Origin: Lobosporangium transversale
Lineage: Eukaryota > Mortierellomycota > Mortierellomycetes > Mortierellales > Mortierellaceae
DNA length: 64,000 bases
Assembly: GCF_002105155.1 (NCBI RefSeq)
Contig: NW_019028997.1
Coordinates: forward strand, 278,501-342,500
Direction of reading: 5' to 3'
The notes under the pieces were generated by a model that worked only from the letters and a program-made list of their open reading frames with translations, searched no databases and was not told where the DNA came from. A program made the translations under genes and the position numbers. Below are positions 12,667 to 25,597 of the stretch, piece after piece. The first letter of the stretch is position 1, and each line of letters opens with the position of its first letter.

Positions 12667-15141
12667 CTTGAGCATGAGAGCCAAACCGGAATGTTTATTT
12701 ATAAATATCCGTATTAATACGTCACCACCATTATTTCAATATGTAGCTTTTTTGAACTTTGCGGCGATATTCTCCAACATCATCAGTATCACTCAGTCAG
12801 TTGCGGATCATTTGCTAATCTTCCAGGAAGCTTTGCGCCCTGCAAATGATGTTCAATATGTGATTGAGCAATACCGCACAGGTGCTTTTGTCCCCATGCC
12901 AACGCTTTATAATAACTTTTATCATGGATCAGGTCTAGGTAAAAAAAAAAAAAAAAAAAAAAAAAAGTCTAAAGGTATCCATTGCGTTATACAAGATTAT
13001 ATGACTAATGGTCTTTTTTTTTTTTTTTTTTTTTTTTCCTTTCTTTCATTTTAGATCAAGTTTTTGGTGTTAATATTGATAAGCATTGTAATTTCACTCG
13101 CAAGAAGGTTCCTCAATTAGTGATGAAGTGTTTGACTAGGATCAAGAAGAGCTCTGCTGCTCTTAGTAACGAACGTATGTCATTTAAATATCTTCTTATA
13201 TATATATATATATATTGGTCATGTAGGCTTATTAGCATGATGTTCTAATACCGTAGCAAGTGAAAAAGACTAATGTATCTATTTTTTTATGCTTGTAGAA
13301 AAATTGGCGTGCTGGACAGCTGAGGTGCCTTTGGCCGACATTCATGTTCTTCGAAACAAGATTAATCATGGTCAGTCTTTTATTATTGCTATTGCTATTC
13401 AAACCGTAAATCTGGATACTGTCTTCAAAAAGCCAAAAGTAAAAGCATTTCATGACTCAACCGCCACTTTCTTTTTTTTTTTTTTTTTTTTTTTTTTTTG
13501 TATTAGGCGGCAAGATCACTCAGAAATTGCTTCGCTTGTTTGATGTGGCAACAGTGGTTGGTGTCTTACGCCTCTATTTCTTGGAGCTCCCTGGATCCGT
13601 GGTGAATGGCGAAGAATATGATACTGTGAAGATTATTTATTCAAGCGGTAAGGGTGGGAATCTATTGTTCAGCTCTTGGAACAAGGAAAAAAAAAGAAAA
13701 AGAAAAGAGGACCTTTGTCGAAAGTAATTTAAAAGACTAAAGCGTGTTATTATTATTGTTATAGTATCGGATGACACGAGTGATAGTAAAAACGATGCAC
13801 GGATCTCGTCGCTTCGCAATTTGCTTGCTCTCCTTTCCTCTGCCCGATTCTATACCCTTTATGAAGTCGTCAAGCATATCAGCAGGTACTTTTTTTTTTT
13901 TTTTTTTTTTTTTCCTTCCTTTTCGTATTGTCGTGGCTTAATGTTGCTAAAGACTCGATTTTCCATAACTAATACAAATGTTTATTTTGTATAGTTTGAT
14001 TAAAGAAACTTCCGCAGATGAATCATTCACTTCATTTGTTGCTCACCGCTGGGGACCTGTCTTCTTGCGACCTCTGGAAGAAACGGCTGTGACACTTCAT
14101 GATAAGCATCCTCAGAGGATGATGCGCGATATGCTCAAAATGACTCATCAGATCTTTGAACCGATCAGGATGAGTCGTGAGGAAGGAAATCTGTCTCGTT
14201 CTGTCACCACTCGAGCTCCTGCCACGGCCTTGAACCGTCGCAAGGCCGGTATGAGAGCGAGTAGGGATCTTAAGGGAGCTTCCGCATTGGTCAATGGAAA
14301 CGGTCATGTGGACTTGGCTTCAACAGTGCCTTCAATTGCTGTGGATGGTGAAGCTATTACAGGCCAGGCTGCTGCGACTACTGCGACTGCTGCTACTGTT
14401 CAGGATGGTGGATCAGGTGTTGGTACTGGTTCGACAGCTGCACCTTCAGGGGCTAAACTTCAAAGACGACTAGGTCCTTCAGGAGCCGGACGCTTTAGCT
14501 TGACGAGGGGTGTGAGTGCTCCTGAGATGTTTAGTGAAGTTCCATCATTTAAGAAGAAGCCTGCTGTGGATGGCACAAGCGGAGTAGAGGGTGATGCTAG
14601 CACTGCTAATGGGATACCTGGGTTGTTGAATACAACAGGTCTCCAACATGCTGCAGGAGGTGATAAGAACAGTCGATCACCTCTAAGGCAAAGCGTCAGC
14701 GCGCCAAACACAAACGAGAGTATTGTAGAGGTGGAAGAAGAGGAAGACAAGGAGGATGGTGTCTCCAAGAGTATCCCTGCTAATGCTACCGATGATGTGC
14801 CGTATAATAATATCGAAGCCACAACAGAAACTACAACCGTGACTGCACCTGTAACTGGAGGTGAAGGAGAAGGAGAGCAGAGTACTCTCACTGTACTGGA
14901 ATCAATCAAGGATGATAATATTGAGGTGTCTCCTACGGATACGGAGGCAACCAAGGTTGAAGATGCACCAGACTGGAAAGCGGTATCTGGCGCAGAATTC
15001 GAGTCCACAGGACGTAAATTAGAACGTCGTCGTAAGAACCGTCAGAGTACACTTTCTAATGCTGATCAGAGAAGCTCCTTAGTTGTTGGAGAATTATCGG
15101 CAGAGAGTGTATTGCAGGCATTGCAGGAGGAGGACAAGTAA
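10808..15141 (+). CDS. F-BAR/DEP/RhoGAP protein (Rgd2-like)
   Basis: Nine exons: 10808-11038, 11647-12444, 12543-12603, 12747-12938, 13055-13174, 13299-13370, 13507-13647, 13765-13885, 13995-15141. Lengths sum to 2883 nt, 960 residues, with every phase consistent. Domains: F-BAR membrane-bending coiled coil (from SFWSNSRGDYVTGLNVLHAKI, about 20-220 and resuming after the DEP), a DEP domain at about 225-300 (IAHWIQQN..TVEEAEHIGQSLSDEGFLRLI), and a RhoGAP region about 425-640 (DQVFGVNID, KVPQLVMKCL). The tail from about 650 is low complexity. This order is that of yeast Rgd2, which acts on Cdc42/Rho5 at the cell cortex. The position of the catalytic arginine finger appears to hold Thr (C-W-T-A-E, about residue 474), so GAP activity may be weak or lost. 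Introns hold homopolymers directly next to the donors. Confidence 0.9.
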
Positions 15142-15145
15142 AAAG

Positions 15146-15177
<32 letters not shown>

Positions 15178-16106
15178 ATCGGAAGGAGAGTTGGACTAGG
15201 CTAGGATTTAGTTAAGATATGGGTGGAGTTGCAATAGCATCAATTGTACATGAAAACTTTTTGTTTGATACCAGAGTAAAATGAATCCATCTTACGAGAT
15301 ATGAATGTAAAAATGATTCACTCTGTCCTGACGTCGGTCATGGGTGGCCAAAAGGCGATTTGCGGCAATACTTTTTCTTTTCTTTTCCTTTCTTTTTTTT
15401 TTTTTTTTGTTCAAAATGAGAGCAAATGGTTCATCAGTTCGTCTGCTTTACACGTCTACTAGAAAACATCCTTTACTTTGTTGGGTAGGAGAATGTCGAT
15501 AATTGACTCATTGAAGTGTTGCCCGAACACGTTAGGAACTAAAATAAAAAAAGTTGGTCGCGTGAGCGAAGTGTGTAACTAACATTTGCAGAACATGTAT
15601 TGTATTTAATATATATATAATATTATATATAATCACTATAAATATACACACAGAAATGAATCTTATTCTTTGTATTTGTCCATACCCTGGCACAACATTG
15701 CCAATACGGATACAGACAAAGCATATTAAAGTCGATTAATAAATGAAAGAAGGGCATAATCATCAGAGTTCAATTTAATAGTTCCAGGCCTTTTCTCTCT
15801 CTCTCTCTCTCCCCATCTCCCCATCTCTCTATCAGCTCAAGCAATAGTCATCTTGAGAGTGTGTGAGCGAGGGATTTTTTTTCAATCTCGGCCAAAGAAT
15901 ATATTCATTTAGAGTTGAGCGCCCAAAGTTTCTTTGGACCTTGCACAGACTTTGGGAGAATCATATTCCCTTTCAACACTCCTCTTATTCACAAATAATA
16001 GACATGTATGCATGCTCATTTTTTTTTCCTCCTCCATTGTAAAGAATAGGCCCTTGATATTTACATTTGCCGATTCGAGAGATTTGGTTCTCTTGGCTCA
16101 GCAACC

Positions 16107-16141
<35 letters not shown>

Positions 16142-16977
16142 AAAACATATTGAGGTTCTTTTCAATTGTTCCAGCGCCTAGCGAGCCCTATCGCCTCTGT
16201 AGCCTAGTCTAGCCTTTGATAGTGTCTATTGTGACTAAAATAGTATCCACTTTTTTTTTTTTTTTTTTTTTTTACCGCTATGATGCATACAACCAACATT
16301 TATGGATGCTCATTGTTTAGCCCTTCTTTCTCCTCTATCTTGTCCTCCTCTTCCTATTACCTCTTTTTTCTGAAGTAAGGACCTCATAGGAGGCCAATAT
16401 TCCAGACCTGTTCAAACATTCCAAACGAAGGTATTGCCATTAGAGGCGGCTCTCTCAAAGATGGTAAAGCCTCTACCATCCTCCTCTCCCTGTTCTTGTC
16501 GTTGTCTTCCTTCTCATGATTTTAGATTCAATGAGAGTAAAAGAGAGCAGAGAGAAAAGGAGATTGAGAGAAGGGTCAGAAAATATTTGTATCTGAAAAT
16601 TTATTAAATCGTGGGTCAGAAGAGAACGGACAGACAACATTAATGCGGGGTGATCGTTAATCGAGATCCAACGGAGTGCGGACACTTAAATCTTTATCAC
16701 AATTGAAACATCGACCAACTCTCTTTTTAAATTAATTACTATTATATAAATTATATATATTTATAATATTTGTATTATATATAATTTTAAGTAGAGTAGA
16801 ATAAATAAAAAAGTAAATGCTAAATAATAAAAATACAAGTGAAGACTGCTCTAGTCAAGGTCAATAGATTGGTATCATATGGGAAGCATAAGGGACAACA
16901 TTGATTTCCTATGCATTGGCTCCGTCGAATTCCCAGAGCCTTTTTTTTTTTTTTTCTTTTTTTTCTTCTTCTTGTCG
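15142..16977. other. Convergent intergenic region
   Basis: About 1.8 kb between the RhoGAP stop and the methyltransferase stop. It begins with a poly-A run (about 15149-15176) just after the stop, and holds a CT dinucleotide repeat near 15795-15830, AT-rich stretches near 15600-15650 and 16740-16790, and poly-T runs near 16110-16136 and 16251-16273. No gene is seen. Confidence 0.55.
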
Positions 16978-17849
16978 TTAAACACCAGTAACCGACTGTG
17001 AGGATGGCGATATTGGCAAAGAAGAGGAGGGTTGAGGTCCCTGTGATGCTGCTGTTGCGGCTGCGGCTGCGTGTGCTGCGTGTGCCGCCACGAGGGCTGC
17101 GGCGGCTTTCTTTGCCTCCTTGAGCTGCGTTGCTGCGACACTAGGCTTTTGGCCAACGACGAGCCAGACCTTGTAGTAAGATTGATTTTCTTCACATTCT
17201 TTATCTGCAATAGCCAAAGTGGCATCACAGGCCTCTTGGTTCATCTTGCCTACTTCACCCTTGAGCCAGATGGTCGCCAGTCCATGCATGTTCTCGCGAC
17301 TGAGGGCACCAACCTTTCCCCCCCAGTCTCCAACAGGCAATGCGATGTTAAATGAGTTGACATTGGTATATCCTCCTTGCTTCAGACCCGCTTTCATGTT
17401 CTGAACTTCATGCGGATCGACACCGTGACGGAGAGAAGTCTCGAGCGAGAGTTGATTGATCTTTTCCATCTCTGGTCCGGCATTATAGACAATACCATCT
17501 GATTCCACAAGCTGCAGATGTCCTTCTGGTTTCAATACACGCAATAACTATTACAAAAAGGGATTTACACAAACAAACAAAAAGAAAACGTTTTAGTACT
17601 ACCGAACTATTACATGTGGAGCATGATTTTTCATGTGCTGACGCGCGTCTCGATAGTACAAAATAAATATGTAATAATGTAACATTTGTGTCTGTGTGTG
17701 AATAGGGAAATGATATTCTTTCCTCTGCATGACATGCAGATGGGCGTTAAAATGGTTGTTGAGCAAAAAATGAATATGCAAGACCCTGGGGAGGGTTCTT
17801 TGTCTCTATGATGGAAAAAGGTTTCCGACCATACGAGGCGAAATGTACA

Positions 17850-17880
<31 letters not shown>

Positions 17881-18754
17881 GTTTTTTTACCTCGGCATTA
17901 ACTTGTTTACGTTGAGCAGGCGTCAAGGCATAGACGAGTAGGCGTTGATAAATGAAATCAAAGTAATTGTCGGGGAATGGAAGACCATCCAAAATATTAC
18001 AGAGCTGGAAATGACAGTTGCTGGGCTTGATTTCCGTTGGAAAGATAGGCGAGATATCTACACCATGTATCTCGGCCTTCGGGAATTCATGAGCCATTTC
18101 TAATGCCCAGACTCCGGTGCCTGTTGCCACGTCCAAGATCTTCACAGGAGCATCGGGATCGATCTTGACATTATAGTTTCCTTTGAGAATGAAACGAACA
18201 AGGTAATGTTGAGCATCTAGGCGATCTGACTCTGTCAAATCGTTTGGAAGCATATAGGGTGCGGTGTCAACAGTATGTCGAGTACGGCCATCATCACATT
18301 TTCGGCTATGATATGCCCACTCTGGCAAGGCTCCACCAATAGTTGAACTGGTACTTGAGTTCGTGGTAGAGTTGTCCCCATGATGGCCAATAACATTGGA
18401 TGAGAACTGTTTCTTCAACTGAGAAGAGATTTTTGACTTTTGGTTACTGATGCTATTGGAACCGCCGGACTGAAGCGAATTATCAGAGTGGCCATCTGAG
18501 GTGTCGATAGTATAATGATGGTTAGGAACGACTTGATTGCTTTTTTTGACGGAATGACTAGTGTTGCCACTGGTGTTGCTGTTGCTGGAAGCACTGTCTG
18601 TGAATGAAAGGGAGGATTTGGAGCGTTTGCGGAACTGAAAGGAGGGCTTTGATCGTTGGAAAAGAGACTTCTTTGTGTCTGATCCAAAAGGTATATCAAG
18701 AGAACCCGGATTGGGCTTTTTGGAGGAGGACAAAGTTGAGTTGGAGTTCCCCAT
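16978..18754 (-). CDS. SAM-dependent methyltransferase, class I
   Basis: Two exons on the minus strand, 18754-17891 and 17547-16978, phase 0, giving 477 residues. Residues 1-140 are Ser-rich and disordered. They start MGNSNSTLSSSKK: Gly2 and Ser6 suit N-myristoylation, so the protein may be membrane-tethered; I chose this Met over an upstream in-frame one for that reason and because the upstream part is hydrophobic leader-like. The Rossmann SAM site is KILDVATGTGVWALEMAHEF (about 205-224), followed by the acidic loop EIHGVDISPIFP and FPDNYFDFIYQR (motif IV region). Exon 2 starts LLRVLKPEGHLQLVE, the usual post-motif strand. An Ala/His-rich low-complexity tail ends it. It belongs to the LaeA/UMTA-like fungal methyltransferases; substrate cannot be told. 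Confidence 0.88.
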
Positions 18755-20901
18755 GGTGAAGGAAAAATATGGAGAGGGTTGGAGGAGGGAGAAGAGGGAA
18801 AAGCAAAGAGAAAGGGAGATAAATGCGAATTGGATGAAAATCGAACTAAAATAGATCAAGCGTTGGTAACACGCGAATGAGTGAACGGAGTGATGATGAG
18901 GACTATTGCTTGTAGATCGTTATAGGACTATTGAAGGAAGAAGAAGAATAAAGCGCAATGGGCAAGCAAAGGACAAAGAAGAGGGGAAGAAAGAAGAAGG
19001 AAAAGGAAAAGAAAGAGAAATAGAAATAGAGAGAGAATATGGACAATGCAAATAAATTAGAGTTGAAACCTCTGAAGTAAAATAATGTAAGAATATCCAT
19101 TCAGGGAAATGAGTATGAAAATTTATACAAACTTGAAATGTCCACAAAATTATAATTATAAATATAAATGTTAAAAGAGAAACATTGAAGAGATCCCTCT
19201 TTTTCACCTGCCCATTGCGGAGTGCTCCTTTTTTTCGATCTTTGCCTCTGTTTCTGTCTTGCTCTCTTTGCTGATTCTCCGTCACTCACGATCGAAACCG
19301 TTCCCTTGGTTTATTAAGCCAAAAGACCGTTAAGGAAAAAACCTTTTTTTTTGTTTTTGTTTTTTGTTAAGGCAAAAAGCACCAATCTCCTCGTTCTCCA
19401 CACACAGAAACAAAGGAGAAAAACACGCGTAGTAGATTGTTTATTTACTTCCTTGTATTGCTTATGTTTGGTTTCTTGGTAACAACATGCATAATATTAT
19501 AATACGAAACTGTCTGTCGTTCCTGCTCCTTTTTATTAAGATTCTCTTTTGTTTGTTTGTCTTTTCTGAAAGGACCATTCACATTCAATATTCTCTATTT
19601 GTTTGGAAAAGTGATAATTATATAAATATATACACATATATATATACATGTTTATAATAAAATACTTTGGAGGATGCTCTATTCCATGCGCCGACATATT
19701 CGTACATGCATTGACTAATCTACTGGATATATGGACTCACCTATAGACATCCATCTCTTTTTCTCCATGAGTACGGAACTTTAGACATGAAGATGCTAGA
19801 ACCCCCTCAAGAATTGGAGAAGATAACGTGACATTTGAGCAGATGCAGGGCATAAACAAGTACAGTACAAATATACATATAAACATACATTGATATTCAG
19901 TAGACATGAATACATCTTTGCCCTTGCTCACCGGATACCTTGCTCTTGTATCTTTTTCTTATTTAGAGTCCCACAATCTGACCAACAAATGGAAAAAAAA
20001 AAAAAGAAAGAAAAAGTACTACCAGGGAGATACTCCCGCAATCATCTTTTTTCCATTATTGAAGATCATTACCTACGCCCTTTACAATAGCTTGATCATA
20101 GAATAGGGGTTCCCATCTCTCTTTCCTTTTTTTTATCTTTTTTTGCGTAATTCAATCTCATCATCTCCGTCCTATCTGCTTTCCTCCCTTCACTCCAAAT
20201 GTAAATCCGAAGCCTTAGTAAAAAAAAAAAAAAGGCGCATTGGCAAAAAAAATATGTAAGATGATGTAGAATGCATGGTGTAGTAGATAGTCCCGAAGCA
20301 ATGGACGTTGTGATAAGATATCACTTCACCTTGCTTTACTAGACTAAGACAACTTTGGACTAGACTAAGAGTAGTCTCATTTTCATTTGAGCTTAAACAA
20401 GAATGGGAAAAAAAAAAAGGGAGCGATGATAATGATGATGTTGTGGATGAACCATGCACAAGTAGCCTACGAGTTCTTTCACAGGTATATACTCTCCCGC
20501 CTAAAAAGTAAATGTCCTAGTTTCATAATATGCACTCTGTTGAACAATTTCACTATACGGCGTAAAATTAAAGAATCTTGGTCACCTTGGAGTGAGGGCC
20601 AAAAAACCAATTCCTTCCATCTCCGATTCAAGTATTTAATTGTTGACGTTTTAACTGCTTTCCAGTTGGAGTGACTGACATAAGCAGACTTTTAATACAA
20701 AGGTTGTCTGTGCGACAAACAAGGCTCACTTTAATGAATGTTTTCTTTCCATTTTCTGCTATGCTAGTGCCATATTAGTGCTCAAAAAATCATTAAAGAC
20801 TTTGGTGGTTGACACACACTACACACACTTGCATTTGGTATTGTGGACAGATCGGATCCTTAATCTAGAGTCCTTCCCTTTTTACATTATATCACATCGC
20901 G

Positions 20902-20937
<36 letters not shown>

Positions 20938-23900
20938 GAGCAACTGGACTGAGGTCTTGATGTGGATGGTGTTGATTAGCCTATCTCGATGGCTTAAAAT
21001 AACATTCGTCCCCTAAACGAGCTTACGGATGCTGATCTTGGTACATGTCTGTTCTGTACAGTGCATTCTTTTTTATAACACTGGTCATTGGCTGTTCTCA
21101 TCGAACTGCAACAACAATTTCATGTTGACGCCCCAAAGGCCATAGAAACCCTTTCTTTGTACCATTGCGTACCATCAGTTCCAGTCTCTCCATCTCTTCT
21201 GGGGTCTGCACTTGAGATATTTTGGCGATGGCAGGCGGCAGTTTTCAAGAACTTACTGACCTTACCAATGACTACGGATTGAATTATAGCACCACATCAA
21301 GAAAAAAAGAAAAAAAACAAAAAAAAAAAAAAAAAAAAAAGTTAAAGGAAAAGGCAATAAGAGAAGAACGTCAGGTCTCTTTCTACGGACCTCACGAAGC
21401 GAGGGACTTTCATCTAATCAGATATCCTAGTGAAAACACTGGAAGATAGAGAGAGTGAAAGAAACATTAGGGAATGTACGAAAAAAAAATCATTCAAAAA
21501 GAAAGACTGGCCCGTGCACTCCATTGCAATCAAAATATGGACAATTATAATACATTTTGATTGATCAAGCTTGTGCTGGATAATAAAGTGTCTTCAAGTC
21601 CTCAGACTCGTTCTCTTGAATTACAACGACATTTAATATTTGCATATAAGGATATGTAGTTTGACGAGATCTCCTTTTTACTACCCATCAAACATGCTCC
21701 GTAGCATGTCCTTTCTTTCTTCTCTTTCTCCTTCCCTTTCAATTCTCTGTTTCTGTCATCATTACCCTCTAATTGCTGTTTTTTCTTCGGAAGAGAATCT
21801 TTGTTGGTGACAGGAGTGGTTTTGACCCGTCTCTTATTTCAGAGCACATTTCCTCCTCATTAAGTAGACACACCAGACTCCCTTGAAAACGTAACATCAA
21901 AGCTTCGTCTTCATCAACACGGTCGAATGGAAGAGAGAGAGAAAGAGATTTATCTTTATATTAACGTTTATGATCCAAAAGCACAAGTATATTGTCGCAA
22001 TGCCTCTGTTATTCTCGTCGGAAAGGGGCGATAGATTTGAAGCTGCCAACACTGGAGATGTTCTCGTACCGAGAAGCGGTCCTCAAGGCGCTACATCCTG
22101 AATCATCTACCAGATTATCCTGTCCTGGGAAGAATGTCATGTCATCACAGACACCAACGACCCTTAAAATATTCTGCCATTCTGCATGACATGTCACGGT
22201 CAGGTATCAAAATCATCTTTCTTCTGTCTTAAGGCGTTGTCATTAGTTCTTAAGACCCTCTTTATTTTCCAAAGATTGACTCCCGATCATCATTCCTTGT
22301 GATTATGATTTCAATCTCTTTGTCTCATGGTGTTTTTTTTTTTTTTTTTTTTTTTTTTTCTTCTTCTTCTTCTTCTGATAAGAATACGTTTCCTGCTGAT
22401 GATTCGAAGCTTTCATGGACTTGAAATTGTCTACGCAAACATTGAATTGACATTATAAAGTCAGTCGGCTCCATGCAATCCTCATCTAAAACATTGAATC
22501 AACTTCTTAGTGCCTGTTGGCTCGTCCAAGCAGGCTTGAGCTCAAACCAGAATCTATTACTCCTGCATTCAGGTATTTCATTATAACTCATTCTTGTACA
22601 TCGTCTCCACTCTACCTTCTGTCTTCTCCTGAATCCCTGCAGACTCGCGCTCTCCTGCTTTATCGCCTTGAAATCAATTGTTTCCTGCTCCATCTCCATC
22701 GCTAGAAAGGCTATGCTCCAAGGACACTAAGGGTTGGCACATCGACACATGTTGACGAGATGGTAATCTAAAAACCTTAGAGAGAAATGGACGAAAAAAG
22801 AGAGGGAAACACTTTAAAAACTCCTGTGCGTACACTTCCAGTGAGCATTCATGTGCAGACTTAACAGACATACTCAAGCTTCCGAATTGAGAGAATGACG
22901 CGTGGAACAGCAAGCCCATCCTCAGCCCAAAGAGATGGTGATAGAAAAAAAAAATCACTTACTAATTGCCTGTAATTAACACCTTTCGGCCTCCTTCCTC
23001 AATTACAAGATAGTTAAAAGCACCATCGCGACAGTTGTGTCTACAATTATAATCTGGCTGCATAAAAAAAAAAAGCATTGACAAGACAATAAGTTGGTTC
23101 ATAAAACATAAACCTGATTATCAGTAAGGTTGCATACTGTTCAGCCCAGATAATGATGACTTTGTAAGCCATGTTCGCTGCATTATAAGGAGCTGAAGAT
23201 CTAAGCATCTGAAAAAGTGTAGAGCGACATTTGTGTTGCGTGTGGGAAGATAAAAGAAAAAAGAAAATCAAACCTGATATTGCCTTGATACAGTGATATT
23301 TCAGGCAACTGATTTACCAACTGACTTCACCATTGAAGGACAAGCGTTGTCTCAAGTAGTAATGACAAACACTTTCTAGAGGTGGCAACAAAAAGAAGAC
23401 AGTGGTTTTGTTCCTAATTCAGTCTCTCCCTATTGCCACGAGATCTTTAGATCAAAGTCCATCTTCACAAATTCTATTGGCTTTTATTTAGTGGCGGCGT
23501 CATGCCTCCACGATGACCTCTCAACGCTTCTAATCGACTTTGACCCTCATTTGTCTCTTCTCTAGCCCAGACTTTCACAACAAGTTAAACTCCTGTCGCA
23601 AACCACTGTTTGCTTCACTTTCAACAGATAATCTTGCCTTCCTGCAGCCTTATGTAACCTACCTCAAGGATTCCTAGACCCCAGCTTAACTCAGAACAAA
23701 CCCATCCAGAACAAAGGCTGCTGCCATCCTGAAGTCTCACTGACTCCTGCGAGCGAGCCCCTTTGTCTTTTGTACCAACCTATTGCAACAGACCTCTTCG
23801 AATTTGGTCTCGAAGCAATCCTGCGTTGCGTCTGCATCACCTTGAGAGATTAAGACGGATTCAGATATAATGAAATAAAAACAGTTTTCTCTGCTCTGAC

Positions 23901-24334
23901 TTTCCTATACTTTACCTTGCTCAAAGCCACCCTGTTCGAGTGATTAGTCAAAAAACAAGTAAGCAAGCGGTCTAAGGCTCACTCTTGCTCTTTGCCTTGA
24001 CCCAAATGGGTCGTAAAGTATGACCTTCAATCTTACCACTTGATTGGGATGGAAGGATGAGAAGACTCGAGCTAAGCTTATAGTCCCAAACTGTCCCTGA
24101 TCCTGCGCTGGCAGGCACTGAAGACTGTAGACATGAATACAGGGAGGGAACAAGCTCATCATTCATGGCACAGCAATAAACATCTAAAAGAAGCTTAAGC
24201 AAAGTTCTAACAAGAGCAACCTTTTGCATCACTCTTCCCACCCTTCCTCCATTTTGCGGAATATCTAAGCTCATTCTGTGATATACCCAGAAGTGAACTG
24301 CGCTCCGTCTACGGCCCGATCTCTTAGCTGTTCC

Positions 24335-24391
24335 TGATCCAATCATCACTTTTTTGTCCTGATCCAATCATCACTCTTTTGTCCTGATCAA
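24335..24391. repeat. Short tandem repeat, about 26 bp unit
   Basis: The unit TCCTGATCCAATCATCAC followed by a T-rich piece and TTG occurs twice in a row with one base changed, and a third partial copy (TCCTGATCAATC) follows. Nothing indicates a function. Confidence 0.7.
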
Positions 24392-24495
24392 TCTCTAAAG
24401 AAAGTCTATTTTATATATTTATTCGCATCTCTTGCTTAAGCTCTTCTTCCTTTTAAACACCTCGTCCTGTCTAACGCAACTTCTTATTGATCATG

Positions 24496-24555
24496 TTATC
24501 CTGCTCCAACTCTTCTTCCTACCGTTCATATCATCCTGCTCCAACCCTTCTTCCT
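24496..24555. repeat. Tandem duplication of a pyrimidine-rich unit
   Basis: ATCCTGCTCCAACTCTTCTT and its near-copy ATCCTGCTCCAACCCTTCTT are separated by CCTACCGTTCATATC. This is a simple local duplication in a CT-rich stretch. Confidence 0.65.
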
Positions 24556-25597
24556 CCTTTTAAATACTCTAGTTCTCACACTAGCTAGGATATTTTCTAC
24601 GTCTTGCAAGTCAAGGAAATCAACAATTGTTTTTATTATTGTTGCCAGGCGGGGACCTTTTATTAAGGACCCGCCATGACCGCCACACAATATTCTTACC
24701 TTATGAATAAAAATGGAAGTGCCCCCGAGGTGCACTCCCAAGACTCGGTACGTAACGCTAGCCACCTTCGCTATCATTTCTTTGCTTCCATTATCAAAAT
24801 AAATTTGATGCCCGCATGAACTTCTGCCACAGGAGCTGGGGATAAACGGTGGTCTTTTATTAAGTGACCAGATGTGCTCTATTTAAAGGCGCTTAAGATG
24901 TCTGGTAGGTATAGCTTTCATAATATTTTCTCATGCTATTGACAAAGGATACGGTCCTAGGGTATAATCAATATCGTCCCCATGGGGTAGAGCCTTTTAC
25001 TGTCGATAAAGCAGCAGCCCCAACTTCACCCTCGCAATATCCACTTATGACAAACATTACGTGAGCTTCCCGCTCACGAACTATGGCACCTAAAAGACTC
25101 GCCTCACTTTATTAGAGCACCCTATGCCTACTATATCCTTTATTTACTGAATATTCCTTTCATCCCTTTCATTCCTTACAATGATATTCACCTTGCACAA
25201 CATCCAATTAGATTTTCGGTTCAAAGTTTGAGAACATTGCTACTTTTTCCACAGCACTAAATGTACAGTGGTCATCAAAAGTCATTCAATGATTTTGAAT
25301 TTTTAACATTCTCATTCCTTTTCTTCATTCTCATCTAGCATGTGGCTAGTATATTTGGGGTAGTGCATTTGTTCCCCACACCTCATGATTACTTTCATGT
25401 CTCATTCCCAATTATGACTTCATTGTGAAATAAAACCAATTTCAATTTGACCTGCCTATTGAATGACTTCTGCTGAATTTTAATGTTGATTGCAAAAAAA
25501 ACTTTTTCACTTCTCTTTTTTCTACCAAGATTACCTTCAGCTATATCTTCATACACCTCTACTTACAATTAACATTCCACATCGTTTAGTATTTATT

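Larger units (their letters stand above)
18755..25263. other. Long gene-poor stretch
   Basis: About 6.5 kb with no gene I can support. The first few hundred bases are the methyltransferase promoter (A/G-rich). Homopolymers occur at about 20221-20233, 20907-20936, 21320-21340 and 22331-22359. From about 23400 the composition becomes pyrimidine-rich, with tandem duplications near 24335-24391 and 24496-24555. Scattered small open frames have no coding signature or splice-linked continuation. It may be decayed mobile DNA bordering the transposon block; no recognisable terminal repeats were found. Confidence 0.5.

Noticed and set aside
14460..15008. 182-residue minus-strand frame opposite the RhoGAP tail
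   Set aside because: Shadow frame of a low-complexity Ser/Thr/Ala region; no start context or splice links.
24335..24555. Possible CRISPR-like array
   Set aside because: Only two or three adjoining repeats without regular unique spacers in a eukaryotic genome.
24526..24777. 83-residue minus-strand frame in the gene-poor stretch
   Set aside because: No family resemblance, no splice continuation, and it overlaps simple repeats.
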